This document shows, one piece after another, positions 44,199 to 53,244 of a DNA stretch of 64,000 nt. Source of the DNA: Veillonella parvula. GTDB taxonomy: Bacteria; Bacillota; Negativicutes; Veillonellales; Veillonellaceae. The notes below the pieces were generated by a model, which did not search any database, had not been told where the DNA came from, and saw nothing but the letters and a program-made list of their open reading frames with translations. The stretch's first letter is position 1, and each line of letters starts with the position of its first letter. The translations under genes were made by a program, and so were the position numbers. Location of the stretch: the NCBI RefSeq assembly GCF_902810435.1, contig NZ_LR778174.1:310001-374000 (forward strand), in the 5' to 3' direction.

Positions 44199-45734
44199 TT
44201 AGCTAAGAAAGAATTTGAATACTAATGCTGCTATATAGGACATAACGGCAATCGTTATACTTAATCGTATGATAAATGAGGTAGGCATATATTGTTTTAA
44301 TATATATACGTTTTTGATATCTAACATCGGACCTAAGATGAGAAAGCCCATTACGGAACTAATAGGAAATAAGGTGCTCAAGGATTTACCGATGATGGCA
44401 TCTGATGTAGAGCAGATTGAAAAGAAGAATGCTAACATCAGCAAAATTGGAATGGCTGTAAATTCTGGCAAGGTTAATCCTGCGTTGAAAAGCCAAGGCT
44501 TGCCATACACTTGAACTATAGATAGTACAGTTGCCGCCATGGAAAAATAGAATAAGAGTTGAGAAAACTCTCGTTCCATATGGACTAACAATCTTTTTTT
44601 ATCGATATGTTTAGTTTTAGTTGTTTCTAAAACGATTTCTTCGTAGCTAAGATTCTGTGGTGTTCTTGCTTTCAAAATAGATGTGGCTGGAGGCCAAAAT
44701 CGGAACGATAGGGCTACTAACAAGGCAACACCTAGTCCTAAAACGATACGCCATACGGAGAGCATGGGATTGTCAGGAAACGCATACCATGTAGAAAGAA
44801 TGGTGATAGGGTTGATAATCGGGCTAGCGAGCATAAATAAAAGAGCTACTGATAAAGGGATGCCTCGATCTATTAGCGCCTTGAATAAGGGGATGATGGC
44901 ACAGTCACAAATTGGCAAGGCAAAGCCACTGACCATAGCAGCCCCATAGCTTTTCAAAGAATGGTCACCTAACAGTTTTAGTAATACTCGTTGTGGTACG
45001 AAATAGCGAATAATCGTTGAGCCTACCGTGCCTAATAAAAGGAATGGAATGGCCTCGATGATGAGGCCCGTGATTATGGCGAAGCATTGGTGAATGGAAT
45101 AGGGGATGTCATGGCGAAAAGCTGTGACCAACAGTATATAGGTTGTAATACCAATAACTAATAGATTAGGAATGAGTCCCCATGTGGAATTCCGGCACAG
45201 TTGTTCTACTTTTTCTGGTGTAGGAGCTGTTATAATTTTAGCCTCTCCGTTGTAGGTACGTAGTAAAGCGTGATGTGTATTGGATTCTGTGATAATACAA
45301 TCTGCACTATACAATTGACTCATTACATCATTACCTAAACCAGGGAGTATGGTTGAGACAAATTGATCGGTACAAATATACAATACCTTTTCTACTTGTA
45401 ATAGGTGGCTTAATATATCGCTATATAGTAAGGCTTCTAGTTGATGAAAGCTTACCATGCCATTCCACTCAATCCATAGCTCTTTTGGCTGTAGTCGTTT
45501 TAAATAATCCCCGATTTTACAGGCTATCAATTCGTAAGACTTGATATCGCTAGGAACAATGGCACTGAGTTCATCCGCATTGAGTTGTAAGGGCTCTTTG
45601 ATGAGAGGTTCACTGCCTTCTTCGGCGCTGATTATTGCGGTACCGCCTAGCTTTTTACGGTATTGTAATTGTTCGTTTATGAACGTGCTTTTACCGGATC
45701 CAATAAACCCTGTAACGATATAAACTGGTATCAT
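44199..45734 (-). CDS. Fusion of a COG0523/CobW-like P-loop domain with a UPF0718 permease
   Basis: A 511-residue protein. Residues about 1-180 resemble a CobW/COG0523 GTPase: P-loop VTGFIGSGKSTF near residue 7, then IISAEEGSEP, but without the CxCC metal motif. Residues about 190-511 form a membrane permease with about eight spans and the UPF0718 signature GFALPICDCAIIPLFKAL, then SPIINPITILSTW. These two domains are normally separate proteins. I chose the ATG at 45734, which overlaps the upstream gene's TGA (ATGA). It sits between the intact GTPase gene and the TIGR03943 gene. Confidence 0.8.
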   Translation of the reverse strand: MIPVYIVTGFIGSGKSTFINEQLQYRKKLGGTAIISAEEGSEPLIKEPLQLNADELSAIVPSDIKSYELIACKIGDYLKRLQPKELWIEWNGMVSFHQLEALLYSDILSHLLQVEKVLYICTDQFVSTILPGLGNDVMSQLYSADCIITESNTHHALLRTYNGEAKIITAPTPEKVEQLCRNSTWGLIPNLLVIGITTYILLVTAFRHDIPYSIHQCFAIITGLIIEAIPFLLLGTVGSTIIRYFVPQRVLLKLLGDHSLKSYGAAMVSGFALPICDCAIIPLFKALIDRGIPLSVALLFMLASPIINPITILSTWYAFPDNPMLSVWRIVLGLGVALLVALSFRFWPPATSILKARTPQNLSYEEIVLETTKTKHIDKKRLLVHMEREFSQLLFYFSMAATVLSIVQVYGKPWLFNAGLTLPEFTAIPILLMLAFFFSICSTSDAIIGKSLSTLFPISSVMGFLILGPMLDIKNVYILKQYMPTSFIIRLSITIAVMSYIAALVFKFFLS

Positions 45735-46600
45735 GATTGACACACTTCGTTATGTACCATTGGTACATTAAAATCTGTGCCGATAACGACTAAACTATAG
45801 TCATTAGTTTCACTAGGTGAAAGCGAACAGTAATGAGTGCCGTATTGGAGTTCGTGAGGACCTTCCGTGGTTGGTACAATCCCTTTGGCACGAAGCACTG
45901 TATCAGGCATGCCTTCTAAAATGGTTTTCCACTGTGTGAGACTAAGAGTACGTAAATCCTTAAAGGTATGACTCATAAATAAATGTTCATCGTGCAAACA
46001 GTGATCATCATGACAATGATACAGGCGCTTGATATAATCACGTAAACTGATGGTATCCCATGCTTCTTCATGGATTGGTGTATGTGGCGCGAGGTCGCGA
46101 ATCATACGTTTCGTAATGCTTGTTTGTTGAATATCTTCTGTATGGCTCAAAAAAATCGCATCACTATGAGTGATTTGATCCTTGAAGAAAAGACCAAAAT
46201 TTTTGATAAACATTGGTGCTTGCATAGCATCGACAGTCGTTATTGATGCGTGAATGTAAGCAGATTTTGCAATGTCCTCGTCGTTACAAGTATGGATGAT
46301 TTCACTGAGCTTGCTAACACCTGATGGCTCGATGTAGATCATATCGATTTTGTAATTTTGCAGAATATCAAGTAGTGCTTGTTGGAAATTTCCTTGTAAG
46401 CTACAGCAAATACAGCCAGATGTTACTTCACGGACTGTGGCCCCTGTTTTTGCAAGATTAGCAGCATCGAGGCTAGTTTCACCAAAATCGTTTTCTATAA
46501 TAAGAATTTTATCTTTCGATGTATGTTCTTTTAGTATATGTTGTAAGAATGTTGTTTTTCCAGAACCTAGAAATCCGGATATGATAACTATTGGAATCAT
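45731..46600 (-). CDS. COG0523/CobW-family GTPase, probable metal chaperone
   Basis: The 289-residue protein has P-loop GFLGSGKTTF near residue 8, the metal-binding CxCC motif in SGCICCSL near 65, IEPSGVSKLSEI and a Walker B-like region. The C-terminal His-containing stretch (CHDDHCLHDEHLF) could bind metal. COG0523 proteins deliver zinc, cobalt or iron to target enzymes; many are induced by zinc shortage. I chose the ATG at 46600 after CAGGAGG. It is first of three genes ending with the TIGR03943 gene, and TATACACCTATAG upstream partly matches the zur palindrome. Confidence 0.83.
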   Translation of the reverse strand: MIPIVIISGFLGSGKTTFLQHILKEHTSKDKILIIENDFGETSLDAANLAKTGATVREVTSGCICCSLQGNFQQALLDILQNYKIDMIYIEPSGVSKLSEIIHTCNDEDIAKSAYIHASITTVDAMQAPMFIKNFGLFFKDQITHSDAIFLSHTEDIQQTSITKRMIRDLAPHTPIHEEAWDTISLRDYIKRLYHCHDDHCLHDEHLFMSHTFKDLRTLSLTQWKTILEGMPDTVLRAKGIVPTTEGPHELQYGTHYCSLSPSETNDYSLVVIGTDFNVPMVHNEVCQS

Positions 46601-46627
46601 ATATACCTCCTGCATAATGTAAACACA

Positions 46628-46642
46628 GTATACACCTATAGG
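46628..46642. promoter_or_regulatory. Sequence partly matching the zur upstream palindrome
   Basis: GTATACACCTATAGG, 28-42 bases before the GTPase start, shares TATACACCT with CTATACACCTGTATAG before zur. It is a weak candidate for a shared zinc-response site. Confidence 0.3.
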
Positions 46643-46868
46643 ATAACACAGAAAATACTCTATGGGGTATATGGAAACTAGCAAGTTTATCAGAGTTTAA
46701 CAGCCTTCTCTGAAATTTATAGATTATATACTATATATGAGTATACTGGCACATGTAGTTGATATTCATAATTATTTATAAATAAAACGATGCATTCCAT
46801 GTTGTTCATATATGAAAGAATACTCCTGTATGAATAAATATTTATTTATGTAGTTGAAAAATTTTTAT

Positions 46869-46930
46869 GAAAAAAATCCCTCCTACAAGATAATTCAGTT
46901 GGAGAGATGGCTGAATTACTTGTAGGAGGG
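46869..46930 (-). terminator. Terminator after pepD
   Basis: CCCTCCTACAAG-(A)TAATTCAG (46878-46898) pairs with CTGAATTA-CTTGTAGGAGGG (46911-46930). On the minus strand it is followed by a run of seven T. The remaining 46643-46868 is AT-rich with no gene visible. Confidence 0.75.
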
Positions 46931-47024
46931 TTGGAGAGTCACTATTACATGGGTCTCGTAACTTGATGTGTTATTTGCTTATAGTATAACAAATTATACA
47001 TCAAAAATATAGTAATTATTTATT

Positions 47025-48473
47025 TTATTGTAATTTTGCTAATAATGCTTTGAGGTACACATATACATTTTCAACAGAAGGTAAATGAACGCGTTCTGAT
47101 GGTGTATGAGGACTTACGATAGTAGGCCCAAAGCTAATCATTTGTGTATTTGGCAATACGCCTTTTAACAAACCACATTCGAGACCTGCGTGAATAGCAT
47201 TTACATTAGCTGGTGTATCGAACATTTCGTTATGCAAGGAAATCGCTTGTTCTTCCAATTTTGAGCCTTTGTCGTATTCCCATGCTGGATATCCACCTGT
47301 ACGCTCTGCAGCTACGCCAAGTGCTTTTGCAAGAAGCATCATTTTTTTCGTTAAGAATTCAAGACTATTGCTATTGGAACTACGAATAGAAATGAGTATT
47401 TCAATGGTATGTTGATTTTCACGTACGATAGCAATATTATTAGATGTTTCTACAAGGTTTGGGATAGACTTACTTACAGAATGAACCCCATCTTGTGCAA
47501 GATAGATATATGTAATAAGTGCTTCTGTTGTGTCTTCTGCATATACTATTTCAGGAGTAGGAACATCTTCAACTACAAATGTAAGGCCTGGATCCTGTAC
47601 GCTATATTCGTGTTGGTATTGTTTTTCTTGGTATGCGAGCAATGTTTTAATGGCTGCCACATCTTCAGAGCGTACGGATAGTACAGCTACTGCCTTAGAC
47701 GGGATTGCATTATGTTTTACGCCACCTTCGAAAGACGCTAAGCTAATAGGATATTGTTGTTGAATATCATAGAGTACACGGGTTAGTACTTGGTTTGCAT
47801 TAGCTCGTTGCTCGTTGATTTCGATGCCGGAGTGCCCCCCTTTAAGACCGGTTACTGTAATGGATAAGCCCGCATCATAGCCTGGTAAATTGTTTTCGCG
47901 TAACAATGGAATTTTTACATGTACGTGGCAACCGCCAGCACAACTAACGGTGAAGTCATGTTCTACCTCTGTATCCAGGTTGAGTAAGTAGTCACCAGTT
48001 ACTTGACCTTCTTTAATGGCAAAGGCACCATCCATACCAGTTTCCTCGTTGGTAGTGAATAATAATTGCATCGGTCCATGTTGTTGGCTTTCATCTTCAA
48101 GGAGAGCAAGCATCATAGCAGCACCCATGCCATTATCGGCACCTAATGTTGTATGGTCTGCGTGCATCCATTCGCCTTCGATGATATTAGCAATTGGATC
48201 TTTAGAGAAGTCGTGGTTAGAGTCATGGTCTTTAACACAAACCATATCAATATGGCCTTGTAAAATGATGGATGGACGGTTTTCATAACCTGGAGATGCA
48301 GCTTTTTTGATAACTACATTAAAGATTTCATCTTGATGAACTTCAAGCCCTAAATGTTTGGTAAAGTTCACGATGTAATCGCTGATGCCTTTTTCATTGC
48401 CGGACTCACGAGGGATTCGGCTCATTTCTTTAAAAATTTCTAATACGCGTTTTGCTTGAACGATTGTTTCCAT
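47025..48473 (-). CDS. pepD: Aminoacyl-histidine dipeptidase
   Basis: M20-family zinc peptidase (Xaa-His dipeptidase, beta-Ala-His dipeptidase family) that hydrolyses dipeptides in the cytoplasm. The 482-residue length is close to E. coli PepD (485). Metal-site motifs are LQGHIDMVCV near residue 78, LGADNGMGAAMML near 115, TTNEETGMDGAF near 143 and NLDTEVEHDF. The end has the PepD-typical HAGLECGLLKG and SFGPTIVSPHTPSE. I chose the ATG at 48473 because of GAAAGG upstream; earlier in-frame starts are poorer. It is monocistronic. Confidence 0.92.
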   Translation of the reverse strand: METIVQAKRVLEIFKEMSRIPRESGNEKGISDYIVNFTKHLGLEVHQDEIFNVVIKKAASPGYENRPSIILQGHIDMVCVKDHDSNHDFSKDPIANIIEGEWMHADHTTLGADNGMGAAMMLALLEDESQQHGPMQLLFTTNEETGMDGAFAIKEGQVTGDYLLNLDTEVEHDFTVSCAGGCHVHVKIPLLRENNLPGYDAGLSITVTGLKGGHSGIEINEQRANANQVLTRVLYDIQQQYPISLASFEGGVKHNAIPSKAVAVLSVRSEDVAAIKTLLAYQEKQYQHEYSVQDPGLTFVVEDVPTPEIVYAEDTTEALITYIYLAQDGVHSVSKSIPNLVETSNNIAIVRENQHTIEILISIRSSNSNSLEFLTKKMMLLAKALGVAAERTGGYPAWEYDKGSKLEEQAISLHNEMFDTPANVNAIHAGLECGLLKGVLPNTQMISFGPTIVSPHTPSERVHLPSVENVYVYLKALLAKLQ

Positions 48474-48773
48474 AATGGTACCTTTCATTCTCATGTAAAA
48501 TAGAGATGTATGTATTATTGAAAGCTTTTAAAACAATATAAAATAAAATATTGTAGCGTAATGGTCGCTTGTTTTACAGTCTAGACTAGGTCCTTTCATA
48601 CATACGAACTATATAAATTATTATTGTATATATATAGTTATATCACAATAAAGATTATTAGGATAGCTTATGCTAGGTGCTAGCTATATAGGAATAATAT
48701 TGTATAATGAGGGTATACGAATAACGAATGACAATTAACTAAATTCTATAGATCTTAGAAGGTTGGTGAACCA
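48474..48773. other. Divergent intergenic region, pepD/pncB
   Basis: AT-rich. A -10-like TATAAT follows TTG near 48703, and the inverted repeat GCTAGGTGCTAGC with flanking ATAGC/GCTAT lies just upstream. These may form the pncB promoter and a control site. No gene seen. Confidence 0.4.
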
Positions 48774-50225
48774 ATGCAACATGAAAGCCGTAATATTAGC
48801 ATGCTTATGGATTTTTATGAGATGACTATGGCACATGGCTACTTTACAAAATTAAAAAATGTGGATCGCGTCGCATTTGATGTTTTCTTTAGACGTAATC
48901 CAGACAAGGGCGGTTTTGCTATTTTTGGTGGTCTCGAACAAATCGTTGAGTACATTTTAAATCTACACTTTGATGAAAGTGATATCTCTTATTTACGGAG
49001 TCAGGGGATTTTTAGTGAAGAATTTTTAGCATATCTAAAAGATTTCTCTTTTACCGGTGATGTATATGCCTTTCCAGAAGGTTCTATCATCTATCCTAAT
49101 GAACCTGTTATTACAATTGTGGCACCTCTCATAGATGCACAAATCATAGAAACTGCAGTGCTTACTATGATGAATCATCAATCTCTTATTGCCACAAAAG
49201 CTAATCGTATTGTTCGCGCTGCGGATGGACGTATTGTGGCTGACTTTGGTGCTCGTCGTGCACATAATGTAGATGCTGCTGTATACGGTGCAAGAGCTGC
49301 TTATATTGGTGGTGTTCAGTCCACTGCAACTGTTTTAGCAGGGCAACAATTTGGTATTCCTGTCAGTGGGACCATGGCACATAGCTGGGTTATGTACTAT
49401 GGCTCTGAATATGATGCTTTCAAAGCCTATGCCGAAGTGTATCCAGATAATCCAGTATTCCTCGTTGATACTTATGATGTGTTAAATTCTGGCGTGCCTA
49501 ATGCTATTAAGGTAGCAAAGGATGTATTGGAGCCAATGGGGAAACGCTTAAAAGGAATTCGCCTAGATTCTGGTGATCTTGCGTATTTGGCTAAAAAAGC
49601 ACGGCGCATGCTAGATGATGCAGGTTTAGAGGATTGTAAAATCATGGCATCTAATAGTTTAGATGAGTATACAATCACATCTTTGTTAATACAAGGTGGG
49701 CCTATTGATATTTTTGGTGTAGGGGAACGCCTCATTACCTCTAAGAGTGACCCTGTATTTGGTGCGGTATATAAGATTGCTAGCATCGAGAAAGATGGTA
49801 TGTGGGAACCGCGTATCAAGATTTCTGAAAGTGTTGAAAAAATTACTAATCCAGGTCTTAAAAAGGTATATCGTGTTTATAATGATAAAGGTCGTGCGAT
49901 TGCAGATCTATTAACATTGTTGCGAGAGGTACCCGATACAGAGGAACCATATCGTTATATCGATCCTGAGCAACCTTGGCGTGAATTATATTTTGAAAAC
50001 TGTACCTTTAAAGAAATGAAACAACTCGTTATCAAGGATGGTAAACTTGTTGTAAATCTGCCAACCTTAGAGGAAATTCGAGAATATGTACAGAAACAAT
50101 TATCTAATGAAATTTGGCCCGAAGAACAACGCTTTGAAAATCCACATCGTCACTATCTTGATATGAGCCCTAGCTACTATCAATTGAAGATGGATTTATT
50201 GAACCGTATTTATCGAAAAAAATAG
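48774..50225 (+). CDS. pncB: Nicotinate phosphoribosyltransferase
   Basis: Makes nicotinate mononucleotide from nicotinate and PRPP, the entry step of NAD salvage. The 483-residue protein has the type-II-like features MLMDFYEMTMAHGYF near the start, DFGARRAHNVDAA near residue 160 (phosphorylatable His in family members), SGTMAHSWVM near 199 and GIRLDSGDLAYL near 264. AAGGTTGGTG precedes the ATG. It is followed at 8 bp by nadE, so the pair covers the first and last steps from nicotinate to NAD. Confidence 0.93.
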   Translation: MQHESRNISMLMDFYEMTMAHGYFTKLKNVDRVAFDVFFRRNPDKGGFAIFGGLEQIVEYILNLHFDESDISYLRSQGIFSEEFLAYLKDFSFTGDVYAFPEGSIIYPNEPVITIVAPLIDAQIIETAVLTMMNHQSLIATKANRIVRAADGRIVADFGARRAHNVDAAVYGARAAYIGGVQSTATVLAGQQFGIPVSGTMAHSWVMYYGSEYDAFKAYAEVYPDNPVFLVDTYDVLNSGVPNAIKVAKDVLEPMGKRLKGIRLDSGDLAYLAKKARRMLDDAGLEDCKIMASNSLDEYTITSLLIQGGPIDIFGVGERLITSKSDPVFGAVYKIASIEKDGMWEPRIKISESVEKITNPGLKKVYRVYNDKGRAIADLLTLLREVPDTEEPYRYIDPEQPWRELYFENCTFKEMKQLVIKDGKLVVNLPTLEEIREYVQKQLSNEIWPEEQRFENPHRHYLDMSPSYYQLKMDLLNRIYRKK

Positions 50226-50233
50226 GAGGGGCT

Positions 50234-51001
50234 ATGTTAGAAAATCCACAATCTACAAAGAATGCCCTTATTCAATGGATTAGAGATTATTTTAGTCAAA
50301 ACGGTCCTAACTGTAGTGCTGTAGTCGGTATTTCAGGTGGTAAGGATTCTACTATCGTGGCAGCTCTTTGCAAAGAAGCTCTTGGTGCAAATCGCGTAGT
50401 TGGTGTTCTTATGCCAAATGGAGTGCAATCCGATATTGATGATGCTCAGGCAGTGGTGAATCATTTAGGAATTCCTCACATGACAGTTAACATTGGTGCT
50501 GCCTATGAGGCGCTAACTCATGCTATCGTTCAGGCTAAGGGGTATGATGTTGTAACGGGGAGAACCGATTTATCTAAAGATGCTACCATTAATACGCCGC
50601 CTCGTCTCCGGATGGCAACTCTCTATGCAGTAGGACAAAATTTACCAAATGGTGCTCGTGTAGCAAATACTTGTAATGGATCTGAAGACTACGTAGGATA
50701 CTCTACAAAATACGGAGATAGTGCAGGTGATTTTAGCCCTCTCGCACAACTCGTAGTAGAAGAAGTTCGTCAAATAGGAAAACTTCTTGATATTCCATTG
50801 CACCTAGTTGATAAGGTGCCAAGTGATGGTCTCAGTGGTCAGTCCGATGAGGATAAATTAGGATTTACCTATGCTGTATTGGATCATTATATTAGAACTG
50901 GGGAAATTGAAGATCAGATAACAAAAGAGCGAATCGACTATCTGAATCGAATTAATAAACATAAATTAGAGTTGATGCCGTCATTTGACCCAAACCTTTA
51001 A
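50234..51001 (+). CDS. nadE: Ammonia-dependent NAD synthetase
   Basis: Amidates nicotinate adenine dinucleotide to NAD using ATP and ammonia. The 255-residue protein has the ATP pyrophosphatase P-loop GISGGKDST near residue 34, TCNGSEDYVGYSTKYGD near 149 and FSPLAQLVVEEVR. No glutaminase (nitrilase) domain is fused to it, so it depends on free ammonia. The asparaginase gene directly downstream could provide this. AGGAGGGG precedes the ATG. Confidence 0.94.
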   Translation: MLENPQSTKNALIQWIRDYFSQNGPNCSAVVGISGGKDSTIVAALCKEALGANRVVGVLMPNGVQSDIDDAQAVVNHLGIPHMTVNIGAAYEALTHAIVQAKGYDVVTGRTDLSKDATINTPPRLRMATLYAVGQNLPNGARVANTCNGSEDYVGYSTKYGDSAGDFSPLAQLVVEEVRQIGKLLDIPLHLVDKVPSDGLSGQSDEDKLGFTYAVLDHYIRTGEIEDQITKERIDYLNRINKHKLELMPSFDPNL

Positions 51002-51039
51002 TTGATAGGGTGAAAATCTTGATTTATAGTGGAGGTAAT

Positions 51040-52017
51040 ATGGAGACAAAAATCGCTTTGATTGGTACTGGAGGAACTATTGCAGGAAAAGGTGTTTCAA
51101 ATACGGATTTAACGGGCTATACGGCAGGGATATTAGGCCTTGACGAAATCTTAGCCTCTGTACCTGGCACAAAACCGTATGGTCCTTATACTTATACTCA
51201 GTTTAGTAATATTGAAAGCTCCGATATTACCGTAAATCACTGGTTAGAACTTTCTAAGTTGGTGCAAAAATTGGTTAACCGAGATGATATCGGTGGTGTT
51301 GTCATTACTCATGGCACAGATAGCATGGAGGAGACAGCATATTTTCTGAATCTGACAGTTCATACAGACAAGCCAATTGTTATTACTGGATCTATGAGAC
51401 CTGCAGGTGCTATTAGTGCAGACGGGCCAATTAATTTATTGCAAGCAATCCAAGTAGCGAGGACGCCATCGTCTGTAGGTAAAGGTGTGGTAGTCGTATT
51501 AAATGGCTACATTGATGGGGCAAGGGATGTATCTAAATGCAACACTACTAATGTAGCGACTTTTGATAGTCCATTAGTGGGACATCTTGGTATTGTACAA
51601 GATGGTATTGCCCACTATTATAAAGCGTCTACTCGACGCCATACGCAAGACTCTGTATTTGATGTGAGTAAATTATCTGAGTTGCCTCGTGTAGTTATAA
51701 TGACTTGCTACGGTGGTATGGATGATATGGTGCCTATGAGTGTAGTTGCTACAAATCCTGACGGTTTGATCTTAACAGGGCTTGGTCATGGTACAATCCC
51801 ACAAAATGTACGTCAGATTACACAGAATGCAAAATTTCCAACGGTCCGTGCTTCTCGTACTGGTAGTGGCATGGTATCTGCAGTGCCACAAGATGCACTG
51901 GCAAACTATCTCGTATGTGATACTTTAAGTCCACAAAAAGCTCGTATTCTATTGATGCTAGGGCTTACAAAAACTAAAAATCTTAAAAAGTTACAACAAT
52001 TCTTCCATGAATATTAA
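51040..52017 (+). CDS. L-asparaginase
   Basis: Hydrolyses asparagine to aspartate and ammonia. The 325-residue protein has the first catalytic Thr motif IGTGGTIAGKG near residue 8 and the second, ITHGTDSMEETAYFL, near 89. Both are typical of type I/II bacterial asparaginases. No signal peptide is seen, so it should be cytoplasmic (AnsA-like). I chose the ATG at 51040, preceded by GGAGGTAAT; a GTG at 51010 lies upstream. It is third in the pncB-nadE unit, 38 bp after nadE. Confidence 0.9.
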   Translation: METKIALIGTGGTIAGKGVSNTDLTGYTAGILGLDEILASVPGTKPYGPYTYTQFSNIESSDITVNHWLELSKLVQKLVNRDDIGGVVITHGTDSMEETAYFLNLTVHTDKPIVITGSMRPAGAISADGPINLLQAIQVARTPSSVGKGVVVVLNGYIDGARDVSKCNTTNVATFDSPLVGHLGIVQDGIAHYYKASTRRHTQDSVFDVSKLSELPRVVIMTCYGGMDDMVPMSVVATNPDGLILTGLGHGTIPQNVRQITQNAKFPTVRASRTGSGMVSAVPQDALANYLVCDTLSPQKARILLMLGLTKTKNLKKLQQFFHEY

Positions 52018-52080
52018 AGGCACATAATACTCATGGAACATATGAAACATAATAATTCTTTGAATCTAATAATTAATTTG

Positions 52081-52201
52081 AAAAATTTGAGAAAATATCT
52101 CAAATTTTAATTTGATATTCATTTTCAAAAATTATACTATATGTAACAGTTTTATATGCAATAAACCGCACATTCCGATCGCCTAGGATGTGCGGTTTTT
52201 C
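52081..52201 (+). terminator. Two terminators after the asparaginase gene
   Basis: AAAATTTGAGA, loop AAATA, TCTCAAATTTT (52081-52109), then AAACCGCACATTCC with GGATGTGCGGTTTTT (52163-52201). The second is GC-rich with a T-run and is the stronger. Confidence 0.75.
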
Positions 52202-52292
52202 ATTTGTATTATATTTTTCATATATGAGTGGGGTATTGAATGATAATTTTTGGGGTATCATTCTAGATATTTTTGTATATTACAAAATAGGA

Positions 52293-53069
52293 TTATTCAG
52301 CGCCGATAGCATTTTCTAGTGCTCTTTGTACGCCTACATAGACGGCCTTGGCTAAGGTGTCTCCAAATAGTGAAAAGGAACCAGCATCTGTTAAGATATC
52401 TCCATTTGTATCAATGGTGAGAATGATACCATCTGTAGAGGTACCTGTGGCAGATGTTTTTCGTTCTTTTGTAATTGCATCAGGAATATCTTCATTAATA
52501 AACGGATGGAGGCGTACGCTTTCAACATTCCAATCTTGAAGGGCTGCGGTTTTTGCTTCGGTAATTGTCATAACAGCTTTTACCATAGCGCTATCTGTTA
52601 AAGCTTTATTTGTAAATACGAGGATATTGATTGTGCCTGGCACTATGAAGTCTCCATCACGCTCTTCGTAACAATAGCCTGTACCTGCGCGATGTGCCGT
52701 TTTTTCATAGCCTGCAGTCACGATAGTTTCCACAATAGTATCATGTTCTTCAATTTTGGCATAGGCGTGTAGATGCATTGTGGCAGACGTGAGAAGTGCT
52801 GTACTAAAATGAACAGGAGTATCAATATGTTCAAATTCTTGAGCCAAATAATCGGCTACAGAGCCACCGGGTAAATCTTTTTCTGTTTCGATTTGATATG
52901 TTAGTTGTTGGTTGCGTACCGCTAGCGTATGGTGATAGCCACCATTTAATTGTCCGCTCGAAAGAGAATAGTGGATATCGTCAAAGTGTACCGTAACGGA
53001 GTGTAACTCTCTAGTTACATAGCCTCCAGTAGCGAGCTCTTGGGGTGCTTCGTATAGATTTTTGAACAT
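52293..53069 (-). CDS. cbiZ: Adenosylcobinamide amidohydrolase (CbiZ family)
   Basis: Removes the aminopropanol side chain from adenosylcobinamide to give adenosylcobyric acid, allowing salvage of incomplete corrinoids. The 258-residue protein has the family's ETIVTAGYEKTAHRAGTGY near residue 115, VPGTINILVFTN near 143, TEAKTAALQDWNV near 170 and SATGTSTDGIIL near 205. I chose the ATG at 53069 after AGGGAG. B12 is needed by methylmalonyl-CoA mutase, used in propionate formation by Veillonella. It stands alone, divergent from mscS. Confidence 0.78.
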   Translation of the reverse strand: MFKNLYEAPQELATGGYVTRELHSVTVHFDDIHYSLSSGQLNGGYHHTLAVRNQQLTYQIETEKDLPGGSVADYLAQEFEHIDTPVHFSTALLTSATMHLHAYAKIEEHDTIVETIVTAGYEKTAHRAGTGYCYEERDGDFIVPGTINILVFTNKALTDSAMVKAVMTITEAKTAALQDWNVESVRLHPFINEDIPDAITKERKTSATGTSTDGIILTIDTNGDILTDAGSFSLFGDTLAKAVYVGVQRALENAIGAE

Positions 53070-53244
53070 GTAAGTCTCCCTAGTTTTATGATTGTTATAT
53101 ATGGAATATAAAGATATAATATCTTTATTATCGTATTGCAAATGCATATGTAAAATTATAGCATATATATTTACCGTTATTATATTGCTATTATGTTGTG
53201 ATAGATATTTGTGATTGTTTAGATTTATATTATGGATGGTTACT

